64,000 nucleotides of DNA from CAYOWQ01 sp964407695. GTDB taxonomy: Bacteria; Planctomycetota; Phycisphaerae; Phycisphaerales; SM1A02. The notes below the pieces were generated by a model, which was given only the letters and a program-made list of their open reading frames with translations, was not told where the DNA came from and did no database searches. This document shows, piece after piece, positions 24,849 through 34,089 of this stretch; position 1 is the first letter of the stretch; each line of letters starts with the position of its first letter. The DNA lies in assembly GCA_964407695.1 (NCBI GenBank), contig CAYOWQ010000010.1, positions 62,001 to 126,000 on the forward strand, written 5' to 3'. Position numbers and translations under genes: made by a program.

Positions 24849-27673
24849 GTGAGAGAAACCAGTCGCTTCTTTAGCTGGTGTTCGTGTACCGGCAGCGGCG
24901 CTACCCTCGCCTCGCTCGCTTGCGGAGCTACGTTCCTCGTAGCCGCTGGCGCTCAGGCCGAGAACGCTGATTGCTGCACTTGTCAGGCCGATATCAACAA
25001 GGACGGAACCGTTGACGGTGCCGACCTCGGCCTCCTGCTCGCTGCCTGGCTCACCCCCGGCACGGCAGACTTTGATTTCTGTGAAGACGTGAACGGCAAC
25101 GGCAACGTTGACGGCGCCGACCTGGGCCTCCTCCTGGCGGTTTGGAACTCCTGCGTCCCCAGCGATGCTGAGCGATGCCAGGGCGATCCCAATTGCCCGA
25201 ATCCCGCACACGACTGCTGCTCCACTGGAACGCCGGGTTGCTCCGACGCTGAGTGCTGCAACGCGGTCTGCGCCGCCGACAGCTTCTGCTGCGCGGTCGC
25301 GTGGGACGGCATCTGCGTCGACGAAGCACAGTCGATCTGCGGCATCACCTGCCCGACCGGCGGCATCTGCCCGAACCCGGATCACGACTGCTGCTCCACC
25401 GGCACGCCGGGCTGCTCCGACGCTGACTGCTGCAACGCGGTCTGCGCCGTCGACAGCTTCTGCTGTGCAGTGGCGTGGGACGGCATCTGCGTCGGTGAGG
25501 CTGTGTCGATCTGCGGCATCAGCTGCACGAACTCGACCTGCCCGAATCCCGATCACGACTGCTTCACCACCGGCACCGTCGGCTGCTCCGACGCTGACTG
25601 CTGCAACGCGGTCTGTGCCGTCGACAGCTTCTGCTGTGCAGTGGCGTGGGACGGCATCTGCGNNNNNNNNNNNNNNNNNNNNNNNNNNNNNNNNNNNNNN
25701 NNNNNNNNNNNNNNNNNNNNNNNNNNNNNNNNNNNNNNNNNNNNNNNNNNNNNNNNNNNNNNGCCGTCGACAGCTTCTGCTGTGCAGTGGCGTGGGACGG
25801 CATCTGCGCTGCTGAAGCCCAAAGCTTCTGCCCGACCCTCTGTGCTCCGAATCCGCCCGGCTTCGGTTCCATCAGCTGCGGCGAGACCATCTGCGCCACC
25901 GCGTGGGCCGATGGCAACTTCCGCGACACCGATTGGTACGTGTTCAGCAACGGTGGCGCTGCTCAGGAAGTCGTCCTCAGCCTCAACGGCACCCTGCCGA
26001 TGATCTTCGGCAAGATCAACACCACCGACTGCGCCACCGCGTCGGCGATCAATCCGTTTGCGACCACCGGCCTCTGCGGCTCTGGCTCGCTCACGATCTG
26101 TGTTGACACCGGCGATACCTGGTTCTTCGCGGCTCCCAACACCTTCAGCGGATTCCCCTGCGGCTCGAACAACGGCTACTCGCTGTCGCTCGAGTGCACC
26201 GGCGTTTCCTGCGATCCTTCGCTCAATCCGGCCTGCGGCGATAACGCCGATCACGACTGCTGCACCCAGGGCAACCCGGGCTGCACCGACGCTGACTGCT
26301 GCAACGCGGTCTGCGCCGTCGACAGCTTCTGCTGCCAGGTCGCGTGGGACGGCATCTGCGTTGCTGAGGCTGTGTCGATCTGCGGCATCAGCTGCCAGAA
26401 CGCTGCCTGCCCGAATCCCGAGCACGACTGCTTCACCACCGGTGGCGTCGGCTGCTCCGACGCTGACTGCTGCAACGCGGTCTGCATCGTCGACAGCTTC
26501 TGCTGCTCGGTCGCGTGGGACGGCATCTGCGTCGCTGAGGCGATCTCCTTCTGCGGCGCTCCGACCTGCCCGTTCGAGTGCTCCGGCACCGACGAAGGCG
26601 AAGCCTGCGGCGACGACACCAACGGCGGCTGCAACGTCACCGCTGGTAGCGGCTCCAACTGCTGCTTCGGCAACGGCGGCATCGGCTGCGATGATGCGGC
26701 CTGCCAGTCTGCAGTCTGCGCCGTCGACAGCTTCTGCTGTGCAGTGGCGTGGGACGGCATCTGCGCTGCTGAAGCCCAAAGCTTCTGCCCGACCCTCTGT
26801 GCTCCGAATCCGCCCGGCTTCGGTTCCATCAGCTGCGGCGAGACCATCTGCGGCACCGCGTGGGCCGATGGCAACTTCCGCGACACCGATTGGTTCGTGT
26901 TCACCAACGGCGGCGCTGCTCAGGAAGTCACCATGACCGTGAACGGCACCCTGCCGCTCATCTTCGGCAAGATCAACAGCACCGACTGCGCCACCGCGTC
27001 GGCGATCAATCCGTTCGCGACCACCGGCCTCTGCGGCTCTGGCTCGCTCACGATCTGTGCTGATAGCGGCGACACCTGGCTGTTCGTTGCTCCCAACGTG
27101 TTCGCCGGCTTCCCCTGCGGCTCCAACAATGGCTACTCGCTCACTGTTGAGTGCACGGGCGTTGAGTGCGATCCCAACGCGATTCCTGGTTGCCCGAACC
27201 CGGATCACGACTGCTTCACCACCGGCACGCCGGGCTGCTCCGACGCTGACTGCTGCAATACGGTCTGCTCGGTCGACAGCTTCTGCTGCCAGGTTGCGTG
27301 GGACGGCATCTGCGTTGCTGAGGCGTTCAGCCTCTGCGGCGGCGGCACCGGCTCCAACTGCTGCTTCGCCAATGGCGGCATCGGTTGCGATGACGCGGCC
27401 TGCCAGTCTGCGGTCTGCGCTGCCGACAGCTTCTGCTGTGCGGTCGCGTGGGACGGCATCTGCGCCAGCGAAGCTGCTTCGCTCTGCGAAGTTTGCGGCG
27501 GCGGCGGCACCGGCGGTGCTTCGAACTGCTGCACCAACTGGGGCGGCCTCGGCTGCGATGATGCGGCCTGCCAGTCTGCGGTCTGCGCTGCCGACAGCTT
27601 CTGCTGTGCAGTGGCGTGGGACAGCATCTGCGCTGGCGAAGCTGCCACGCTGTGCGGCACCCTCTGCAACTGA
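24849..27673 (+). CDS. Giant secreted cysteine-rich tandem-repeat protein (interrupted by an assembly gap)
   Basis: Translation starts at GTG 24849 after AAGGAG. A signal peptide (to about residue 37) is followed by two dockerin-like repeats (DINKDGTVDGADLGLLLAAW and DVNGNGNVDGADLGLLLAVW). Then come about nine copies of a Cys-rich module of about 45 residues (CC...G..GC.DA.C...VC..DSFCC.VAWD.IC..EA...C). Two copies of a beta-rich domain of about 130 residues (C.GETIC.TAWADGNFRDTDW...) resembling prepeptidase C-terminal (PPC) domains are interspersed. A run of 100 N at 25663-25762 interrupts the gene, and the frames on either side differ, as expected for a placeholder of arbitrary length. The stop is at 27671-27673, then a strong terminator. 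No function is recognised; surface adhesion or matrix is a guess. Confidence 0.8.
25617..25662 (+). repeat. 46-base repeat flanking the assembly gap, left copy
   Basis: These 46 bases encode AVDSFCCAVAWDGIC and are identical to the first 46 bases right of the N run (25763-25808). The gap therefore lies between two copies of one repeat. This may be a single sequence split by the assembler or a collapsed array. Confidence 0.9.
25663..25762. other. Assembly gap (100 N)
   Basis: Exactly 100 undetermined bases inside the Cys-rich gene, flanked by identical 46-base repeats. The true length is unknown and may be negative (overlap) or may hold further repeat units. Confidence 0.99.
25763..26216 (+). 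repeat. Internal duplication in the Cys-rich gene, copy 1
   Basis: About 450 bases encoding the end of a Cys-rich module plus a PPC-like domain. It is nearly identical to 26720-27173, offset by 957 bases, which is in frame. Differences are mostly conservative substitutions, so the duplication is recent or homogenised. Confidence 0.85.
26720..27173 (+). repeat. Internal duplication in the Cys-rich gene, copy 2
   Basis: Second copy of the unit at 25763-26216. In this copy the Cys-rich module is preceded by GSNCCFGNGGIGCDDAACQS, which suggests what may be missing from the gap before copy 1. Confidence 0.85.
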
Positions 27674-27712
27674 TCGCGTGATCCACGCGTAAGTTCTCTG
27701 GTTCGATCTCAT

Positions 27713-27749
27713 GCCCCCCGGTCCGAATGGATCGGGGGGCTTTCTTTTT
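27713..27749 (+). terminator. Rho-independent terminator after the Cys-rich gene
   Basis: GCCCCCC (27713-27719) pairs with GGGGGGC (27734-27740). The stem is extended inward by GGTCC/GGATC with one G-T pair, the loop is GAAT, and TTTCTTTTT follows. It lies 39 bases past the stop. Confidence 0.9.
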
Positions 27750-27782
27750 GATTTCCATCCCCGACCTGCCGACAATCTGCTC

Positions 27783-28469
27783 ATGCCAGTGATCCGCTCC
27801 ATCCCGGCTGTCCTGCTCCTGGTGGCCATTGGATTGGCCACCGCGGCCATTCCGGCTCATACCGTTGCCAACGACGGCGGAACCGTCACGCCGCCTGCCG
27901 CGTCGTCGCCCGCTTCCCAGTCGCAGCCGGACGCCACGCAGCCGGCTCGCTATCCGGCCCTCGTGGCCGTGCTCAAATCGGCCCGAGGCGAAGTCCGGAT
28001 CGATCTCGGCGTCAACGAGGCGCCCCGGATGGTCGCTTGGTTTGTGACACTCGCCGAAAAGGGCGTCTATCAGCAATTCCATGTCGACGGTGGCTATCGC
28101 AACGAAAAGATCGAGTTCGGCACTGTTGGCAAGGACGCCATCGAGCCCGGGCTCGTGATCCCGCCGAAGTTCAGCCCCAAGTACCGATTCCAGGGACCCG
28201 GGGATGTCTCGTTGTTTCCGCTGCGCGAAAACGAGGTCGGCGCCACGTTCTTCATCACCTATGCCCAATACCACAACCGTGAACTCTCTTGGCCGCTGAT
28301 CGGCCGCGTGAGTTCCGGCATGGACGTGGTGAACCAGCTCATCATCGGGGATGCCGTAGACATCGAGATCGAAGGCGATTCGACATTGTTGAAAGCTGAC
28401 TTTGCCCGTGCGATCGCGCAGTGGTCAAAGAAGATCGATCCATACATGGCGCTGCGTCAGGGCCGCTGA
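27783..28469 (+). CDS. Exported cyclophilin-like peptidyl-prolyl isomerase, divergent
   Basis: 228 residues from the ATG at 27783. A signal peptide ends near PAHTVA, followed by a Pro/Ser/Gln-rich linker to about residue 58. The rest matches a divergent cyclophilin: EVRIDLGVNEAPRMVAWFVT, GATFFITYAQYHNRELSWPL and IGRVSSGMDVVNQL, equivalent to the cyclophilin FFIT and FGRV...GMDVV segments. The usual FHRV start of the active site is degenerate (FHVDGGY), so activity is uncertain. A periplasmic folding role is inferred. Confidence 0.75.
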   Translation: MPVIRSIPAVLLLVAIGLATAAIPAHTVANDGGTVTPPAASSPASQSQPDATQPARYPALVAVLKSARGEVRIDLGVNEAPRMVAWFVTLAEKGVYQQFHVDGGYRNEKIEFGTVGKDAIEPGLVIPPKFSPKYRFQGPGDVSLFPLRENEVGATFFITYAQYHNRELSWPLIGRVSSGMDVVNQLIIGDAVDIEIEGDSTLLKADFARAIAQWSKKIDPYMALRQGR

Positions 28470-28526
28470 CGGTTTCGCTCCGGTGTCCTAACATCAGGTT
28501 TCACCCCAAGACCCAGGAGGACCCGA

Positions 28527-29183
28527 ATGCCCTTCACGTTGCCTGAGCTTCCCTATCCGGAAAGCGCGCTGGAACCCGTCATCGACCAGATGACCATGAA
28601 CATCCATCGCACCAAGCACCACAACGCCTATGTGACCAACGCCAACAAGGCTCTCGAAAGCGCTCCAAACCTCGCCGGCAAATCCGTCGAGGAACTTTGT
28701 GCTGACCTGGCGTCCGTTCCCGAATCGATTCGCGGCCCCGTTCGCAACAATGCCGGCGGCCATTTCAACCACTCCCTCTTCTGGCAAATCATGGCCCCCG
28801 CCGGCAAGGGTGGCGGCGGCCAGCCCGCGGGCGACCTTCTGACCGCCATCACCGCCGCCTTCGGCTCGTTCGATACCCTCAAGACCCAATTTGCCGCTGC
28901 CGCGGCGGGCCGCTTCGGCTCCGGCTGGGTGTGGCTGGGTGTCAAGCCTGATGGCTCGCTGGTCATCACCAGCACCCCAAATCAGGACAACCCGCTGATG
29001 AAGGGCTTCGTCGACGCCGTCTGCACTCCGATCCTCGGCCTCGACGTCTGGGAGCATGCCTATTACCTGAAGTACCAGAATCGTCGGCCCGATTACGTCA
29101 CCGCGTGGTGGGATGTCGTGAATTGGGCCGAGGTGTCCAGGCGATTCGTCGCCGCTCGAACGGGTTCACCCGTCAAGGTCTAG
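28527..29183 (+). CDS. sodA: Fe/Mn superoxide dismutase
   Basis: 218 residues. It converts superoxide to peroxide and oxygen. Metal ligands are visible: H27 (IHRTKHH), H82 (NAGGHFNHSLFW) and the Asp/His of DVWEHAYYLKY near residue 176. An ideal AGGAGG site precedes the ATG by 6 bases. The GGHFNHS form resembles manganese-type enzymes, but metal identity cannot be settled from sequence. There is no signal peptide, so it is cytoplasmic. A terminator follows. Confidence 0.95.
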   Translation: MPFTLPELPYPESALEPVIDQMTMNIHRTKHHNAYVTNANKALESAPNLAGKSVEELCADLASVPESIRGPVRNNAGGHFNHSLFWQIMAPAGKGGGGQPAGDLLTAITAAFGSFDTLKTQFAAAAAGRFGSGWVWLGVKPDGSLVITSTPNQDNPLMKGFVDAVCTPILGLDVWEHAYYLKYQNRRPDYVTAWWDVVNWAEVSRRFVAARTGSPVKV

Positions 29184-29205
29184 CCTGACAGAACAGGATC
29201 GACTC

Positions 29206-29232
29206 AGGGCGGCGCTACAACGCCGCCCTTTT
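29206..29232 (+). terminator. Rho-independent terminator after the superoxide dismutase gene
   Basis: AGGGCGGCG (29206-29214) and CGCCGCCCT (29221-29229) form a 9-bp perfect stem with a 6-base loop, followed by TTTT. The stem overlaps the last codons of the convergent PhnP-like gene. Confidence 0.85.
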
Positions 29233-30132
29233 CGTTGCGCTGCCGACATCGTGCTGCGCTGGCCGCGGAGCCGGTTCCGCGCCCCAATCGGGCAGCGAGA
29301 GACCGTCATAGCCAAGAGTCATGGCCTCGGGCAGCTTGGGGTCGAGATCCGCGTGACTGATGTCATGCGTCATGTGGACAAAGACTGTTCGCGCTGCCCC
29401 GATCCTCTCGGCCGCCGCGACGGCCTGGTCCACGTTGAAGTGCGTCGGGTGATGGCGGAAGCGAAGCATGTCGAGCACCAGCGTTCGCAGCCCGGTGAGT
29501 CTTCGCCACGATTCCGGCGGGATGCCGGATACATCGGTGCAGTAAGCCAGGGGGAGTGGATCAGGCTGCTCCATCGCGGGCTGCAAATCCTGGTCCAGTG
29601 CTTCAATCCGGAATCCCAACACGGGCAGGTTGCCGTGCAGCAGGGTTACCGGGGTGAATCGCAGGCCGTGGCAATCGACGGGTTTCGCCGGATCCAGCAG
29701 GTGCGGAATCAGCGTGGCCACAAAGGAATCGTTGACGTTGTCCTGCTTCTGGAAGATGTGTCGAAACACCCGCTGCAGGTGCTCCATCGTGTGCCGATCG
29801 GCATGGATGTCGATCGGTCCCTTCATCAGGGCGTTGAACCGCCGCACTTCGTCGAGGCCGAAGGTGTGGTCCACGTGATTGTGGGTGAAGAGGATGGCGT
29901 CGCATCGCCTCAGGTTTTCGCGCAGGGCCTGTTCGCGCAGGTCGGGTGAGGTATCGAGCAGGACGACTCGTTCGTAGCCCCCTGGGTCGGTGAATCGCAG
30001 GCAGGCGCTGCAGCGGGTTCGCCGGTCGCGCGGGTCGGTCGAGCGACAGACCTCGCAGTCGCACCCGATGACCGGAACGCCCGACGATGTTCCCGAGCCG
30101 AGGATGGTGAAGCGAACGTCGCGGACGGGCAT
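29215..30132 (-). CDS. PhnP-like metallo-beta-lactamase-fold phosphodiesterase
   Basis: 305 residues from the ATG at 30132; an ATG at 30201 is possible. The N-terminal FTILGSGTSSGVPVIGCDC matches the PhnP/cyclic-phosphodiesterase branch of the metallo-beta-lactamase fold. FTHNHVDHTFG provides the HxHxDH zinc motif, with further ligand candidates in LLDTSPD, CTDVSG and FVHMTHD. Cysteines in CDCEVC and CSAC may form the structural zinc site known in PhnP. No phn genes are nearby, so the substrate is unknown. It is divergent from kmo. Confidence 0.87.
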   Translation of the reverse strand: MPVRDVRFTILGSGTSSGVPVIGCDCEVCRSTDPRDRRTRCSACLRFTDPGGYERVVLLDTSPDLREQALRENLRRCDAILFTHNHVDHTFGLDEVRRFNALMKGPIDIHADRHTMEHLQRVFRHIFQKQDNVNDSFVATLIPHLLDPAKPVDCHGLRFTPVTLLHGNLPVLGFRIEALDQDLQPAMEQPDPLPLAYCTDVSGIPPESWRRLTGLRTLVLDMLRFRHHPTHFNVDQAVAAAERIGAARTVFVHMTHDISHADLDPKLPEAMTLGYDGLSLPDWGAEPAPRPAQHDVGSATKRAAL

Positions 30133-30221
30133 GGCCGCCGGAAGCGTAGCCGCGCTGGGTCCGCGCGGGTGGACAAGTTCGCTTAGGATAATCGCTCTCA
30201 TTCTCTCAACGACCCGCGACT

Positions 30222-31562
30222 GTGTCTGACCCCGCCACCACCCGCATCGCCATCGTCGGCGCCGGCCTCGCCGGATCTCTTCTGGCATGCATGCTCGGCC
30301 GCGATGGCTACCAGATCGACGTCTATGAACGTCGATCGGATCCGCGTGAAAAGGGCTATCGGGGCGGGCGATCGATCAACCTTGCGATTTCGGAGCGCGG
30401 CCTGCACGCGCTTCGCCAGGTGGGCCTTGAGGAAGTGATCCTTCGCCATGCCGTCCGCATGCCCGGACGAATGATTCACAGCCCGACCGGCGAACTGAAG
30501 TTTCAGCGCTACAGCGCGGACGGAAAAAACGCCATCAACTCGATTTCACGGGGACAACTCAACCTCGTGCTCCTCGAAGCCGCGGCCAGGCACGGTAACG
30601 TCCGCTTCCATTTCGACCATCGCTGCACGGGGCTGATTCCCGAGAAACCCGAACTGGAATTCCTTGACGAGCGACGGCAGGAAACCGTCACCGTCCGGCC
30701 CGGCGCGGTGATCTCGACCGACGGAGCCTACTCCGCGGTGCGATCCAGCATGGAGAAACGCGAGCGGTTCGACTACAGCCAGTCCTATCTCGCTCACGGC
30801 TACAAGGAACTGCACATTCCGCCCAGGCCCGATGGATCATGGGCGATGGAACCCAACGCCCTCCACATCTGGCCCCGCGGCAGTTTCATGATGATTGCCC
30901 TGCCGAATGAGGATCACTCGTTCACCTGCACGTGCTTCTTTCCGTTCGACGGATCAGACGGTTTTGCGTCGATTCGAACGGATGAGGATGTGGTGTCGTT
31001 CTTCAATCGCATGTTTCCGGATGCAGTTGCCTTGATGCCGACGCTGCTCGAGGACTTCCGCACGAACCCGGTGGGTTCGATGGTCACGGTTCGTTGCTAC
31101 CCATGGAGAATCGAAGACAAGGTGGTGCTGGTGGGTGATGCAGCGCACGCCATCGTGCCGTTCTATGGCCAGGGGGCGAATTGCGCGTTCGAAGATTGCG
31201 TCGCGCTGGCGGAATCCATGAGGCGATTCCCGAATGATCGTTCACGTGCGTTCGCCGAATACGAGGTCCATCGCAAGCGAAACGCCGACGCCATTGCCGA
31301 TCTGGCCGTGCGCAATTTCGTCGAGATGCGCGACCATACCGCTTCGCGCCTGTTCCACTTCAAGAAGAGATTCGAGCACCGGCTCAACCGGATGCTCCCC
31401 AACCTGTATCTGCCGCTCTACGACATGGTGAGTTTCACCACCATTCCCTATGCGGATGCACGTGACCGGGCCCGCCTGCAGTGGAAAGTTGTCGGCGGAG
31501 TGTCCATCCTGATCGCAGTGGTCATCGTGTTCCTGATCGTGGCGCTGCTCAGGATGCTCTGA
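30222..31562 (+). CDS. kmo: Kynurenine 3-monooxygenase
   Basis: A 446-residue flavoprotein that hydroxylates kynurenine at position 3 on the tryptophan-to-NAD route. FAD motifs are IVGAGLAGSLLA near residue 12 and GDAAHAIVPFYGQGANCAFED near 305-325. KMO-specific features are GRSINLAISERG and FFPFDG. The C-terminus has a membrane helix (about 420-443), like the membrane anchor of mitochondrial KMO. The start is GTG at 30222, 90 bases from the divergent PhnP-like gene. nadC, another enzyme of the pathway, lies 2.5 kb downstream. Confidence 0.95.
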   Translation: MSDPATTRIAIVGAGLAGSLLACMLGRDGYQIDVYERRSDPREKGYRGGRSINLAISERGLHALRQVGLEEVILRHAVRMPGRMIHSPTGELKFQRYSADGKNAINSISRGQLNLVLLEAAARHGNVRFHFDHRCTGLIPEKPELEFLDERRQETVTVRPGAVISTDGAYSAVRSSMEKRERFDYSQSYLAHGYKELHIPPRPDGSWAMEPNALHIWPRGSFMMIALPNEDHSFTCTCFFPFDGSDGFASIRTDEDVVSFFNRMFPDAVALMPTLLEDFRTNPVGSMVTVRCYPWRIEDKVVLVGDAAHAIVPFYGQGANCAFEDCVALAESMRRFPNDRSRAFAEYEVHRKRNADAIADLAVRNFVEMRDHTASRLFHFKKRFEHRLNRMLPNLYLPLYDMVSFTTIPYADARDRARLQWKVVGGVSILIAVVIVFLIVALLRML

Positions 31563-31571
31563 GACGAGTTC

Positions 31572-32771
31572 TCACGAATCACGAATGGGTCGCTGCTCGA
31601 CAATCTCGAGACCAAACCCGTGCAGGCCGGGAAGGGACTTGGGGTGATTGGTCAGAATCTTGAGCCGGGAGAGACCAAGGTCGCGAAGAATCTGCCCGCC
31701 GATGCCGAATTCACGCCGATCCATCGGATGCATTCGCGAGGCCGGGCCGTCCGCCCGGGTCAGATCCGGTGCGTTGACCTCATCGTCCCGTCGATGCCGG
31801 TGAATCTGTTGCAGCCGGGCCCGCCAATCGTCGCCCATGCCCTCGGGCCGAAGGTAGACAAGTGCCCCCTTGCCTTCGTTCTGCAACTCGGCCATGGCGG
31901 CCCGGAGTTGTTTTCCGCTGGGATGCGATGACTCGTCAAAGATATCGCCAAGCAGATCGCGACGGTGCATTCGCACCAGAATGGGTTCGGACTGACTCAC
32001 GACCCGACCATCCCCATCGAGATCGCCCACGCCTCCAACAGTCAACGCCAGATGAGGCAGCGGGTCGATCGAGCTGTAGTACGCAATGAGGTTGAATCGG
32101 CCCGCCGGTGTGTCGATGAGTGTGCCGCCCACCGGGTCGATGCGGGCCACCAGTGTTTCCTGAGCGAGCCGATGCTCGATGATCTGCTCCACGGAACACA
32201 TCTTGAGGCCATGCTCGGCACACAGCGCTTCGAGCTCGGGAAGCCGCGCCATCTCCCCATCTTCGCGGCAAACCTCGCTAATGACCGCGCTGGGTCGCAG
32301 TCCCGCGAGCCGCATCAGGTCGACTGAACCCTCAGTCTGGCCCGTGCGAACCAAGACTCCGCCATCGCGTGCGCGAAGCGGCACCATGTGCCCCGGGCGG
32401 ACCAGATCGTCCGGCCGCGTGCTTGGATCGGCAAGCAGCCGAATGGTCTTCGCCCGGTCGCTGGCGGAAATCCCCGTGCCGACGCCGAATCGCGGGTGAC
32501 CATCGACGGAAACGGTCATGGCGGTGCCGCGGAGTGAGGTGTTCGCCCCGGCCTGCGGATGCAGATCCATCCGGTCGCAGTCATCCCCGGTCAAGGCCAC
32601 GCAGAGGTAGCCCGGAGTGTGGCGCACCATGAAGTGCACGTGCTGGGGGGTGGCCAACTCGGCGGCACACACCAGGTCCCCTTCATTCTCCCGCCGCTCG
32701 TCGTCCACGAGCACGATCATGCGGCCCTGTCGAAGTTCTTCCAGAATGTCGGGGATCGGTGATAGCGGCAC
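31572..32771 (-). CDS. ribB: RibBX-like: DHBP synthase fused to a degenerate GTP cyclohydrolase II domain
   Basis: A 399-residue fusion. Residues 1-200 match 3,4-dihydroxy-2-butanone-4-phosphate synthase (DDERRENEGDLV at 23-34, RPGHMVPLRA). Usual RibB has GHTEA, whose His is a magnesium ligand; here it is GQTEG (Q145). Residues 205-390 align with GTP cyclohydrolase II. The zinc-binding cysteines of the usual GD..GS.RCDCG segment are absent and the region reads RMHRRDLLGDIFDESSHPSG. The later FGIGGQILRDLGLSRLKIL part is retained. A RibB fused to an inactive RibA-like domain is known in proteobacteria as RibBX. GTP cyclohydrolase II activity is unlikely; DHBP synthase activity is uncertain. Confidence 0.88.
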   Translation of the reverse strand: MPLSPIPDILEELRQGRMIVLVDDERRENEGDLVCAAELATPQHVHFMVRHTPGYLCVALTGDDCDRMDLHPQAGANTSLRGTAMTVSVDGHPRFGVGTGISASDRAKTIRLLADPSTRPDDLVRPGHMVPLRARDGGVLVRTGQTEGSVDLMRLAGLRPSAVISEVCREDGEMARLPELEALCAEHGLKMCSVEQIIEHRLAQETLVARIDPVGGTLIDTPAGRFNLIAYYSSIDPLPHLALTVGGVGDLDGDGRVVSQSEPILVRMHRRDLLGDIFDESSHPSGKQLRAAMAELQNEGKGALVYLRPEGMGDDWRARLQQIHRHRRDDEVNAPDLTRADGPASRMHPMDRREFGIGGQILRDLGLSRLKILTNHPKSLPGLHGFGLEIVEQRPIRDS

Positions 32772-32823
32772 GGTCGGGATTGTAGTAAGGTCCGAGCCGG
32801 TTTCCGCCCGTTACGATTCCGAC

Positions 32824-33975
32824 ATGACGACGACCGACCGTGCCGGCCAAGCCGGCCTGCATGAACAGTGGCTCCTCGAAATCACGGGAATCCCGACCGC
32901 CGCCGGGAAGGAACAGCGGGTGATTCGCTGGGTGGAGCGATGGGTGGCCGAGCGCCCTCATCTGGAGCTTCGTCGCGATCGGTCCGGAAACCTGTTTCTC
33001 CGCCGACGGGAGGCTTCGGCTCGCGATCCCATCTTCATCACCGCGCATCTCGATCACCCGGCGTTTGTGATCCGGCAGGTTCACTCGGGCACGGAACTGG
33101 AGTGTTGCTTTCTCGGCGGCGTGCACGACCCGTACTTCGTCGGAGCCCGGGTTGAGGCGATCGACGGGTCGGAGAGGTTCTGGTCCGGAGTCATCACCAC
33201 ACTCGATTCCACCACCAAGCCCTTCAAGACGGTTCGAATCAAGCTCGACAGACATGCCTCATCGCTCAAACCGGGGGACATCGCGCGTTGGGAGTTTCCG
33301 GATCCGGTGATTCGAGATGGCCTGATCTTCACCGACGCCTGTGATGATCTGGCAGCGCTGGCTGCGGCGATGGCGGCATTAGACACGCTCTCGGTCACTC
33401 CCGGGGCTGAGCATGTCGGTGTATTGCTGACTCGCGCTGAGGAGATCGGCTTCATCGGTGCGATCGCCGCAGCTCGTTCCGACTCGATTCCCAATCGTTC
33501 ACGACTGATCTGCCTGGAGAACTCGCGGTCGTTTGCCGAGAGCCCGATCGGGGCCGGGCCGATCCTGAGAGTGGGCGACAAGGCGAGCGTGTTCTCTCCA
33601 TCGCTGACGAACCGGATCGGTCAGATTCTCGGCGAGTATCAGAAATCGGATCCGACGTTCAGGTTTCAGCGCAAGCTGATGCCGGGTGGCACCTGCGAAG
33701 CCACGGCGTTTTCCTGTTACGGCTGGGAATCGACCTGCCTCTGCCTGCCGCTGGGCAATTATCACAATATGGTGGATATCGACGGTGTCCTGGCGGGCTC
33801 CGCCGGACCCAAGGTTGGGCCGGAACACATCTCCATCGACGACTATCACGGCCTCATTCGGATGCTCGAGGTGTGTTGCACCCGGCTCGATTCCGCGGAG
33901 GTTCCGCCGTTGAAGGATCGCATGGAGGAATTGTTTGCCTCTCATAGCGGCATTCTCGACGCTGCCGAGGCGTGA
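32824..33975 (+). CDS. M42/M28-like metallo-aminopeptidase
   Basis: 383 residues from the ATG at 32824; the frame extends upstream into the divergent ribB-like gene and is not used. Metal-ligand candidates of the MH-clan di-zinc fold are AHLDHPAF (H), FTDACDDLAAL (bridging Asp), TRAEEIGF (Glu-Glu, catalytic), CLENSRS and NYHNMVDIDG (His). This order fits M42 glutamyl-aminopeptidase/tetrahedral peptidases better than M20. No signal peptide, so it is probably cytosolic. The peptide specificity is unknown. Confidence 0.85.
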   Translation: MTTTDRAGQAGLHEQWLLEITGIPTAAGKEQRVIRWVERWVAERPHLELRRDRSGNLFLRRREASARDPIFITAHLDHPAFVIRQVHSGTELECCFLGGVHDPYFVGARVEAIDGSERFWSGVITTLDSTTKPFKTVRIKLDRHASSLKPGDIARWEFPDPVIRDGLIFTDACDDLAALAAAMAALDTLSVTPGAEHVGVLLTRAEEIGFIGAIAAARSDSIPNRSRLICLENSRSFAESPIGAGPILRVGDKASVFSPSLTNRIGQILGEYQKSDPTFRFQRKLMPGGTCEATAFSCYGWESTCLCLPLGNYHNMVDIDGVLAGSAGPKVGPEHISIDDYHGLIRMLEVCCTRLDSAEVPPLKDRMEELFASHSGILDAAEA

Positions 33976-34089
33976 CGTCGATCAACAGGAGCGACACCCG
34001 GGCATTCGGGCGTACCCTCGAAGCATGGCGTGGACCGTCACTGCCGCTGAGTCCAGCCGAAAGACCAGTGATCCGGCATAATCATTCGC

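Noticed and set aside
25553..27850. 765-codon open frame antisense to the Cys-rich gene
   Set aside because: It results from the biased codon composition of the repeats, contains the N gap, and shows only low-complexity sequence such as VGAARRAGGAAV.
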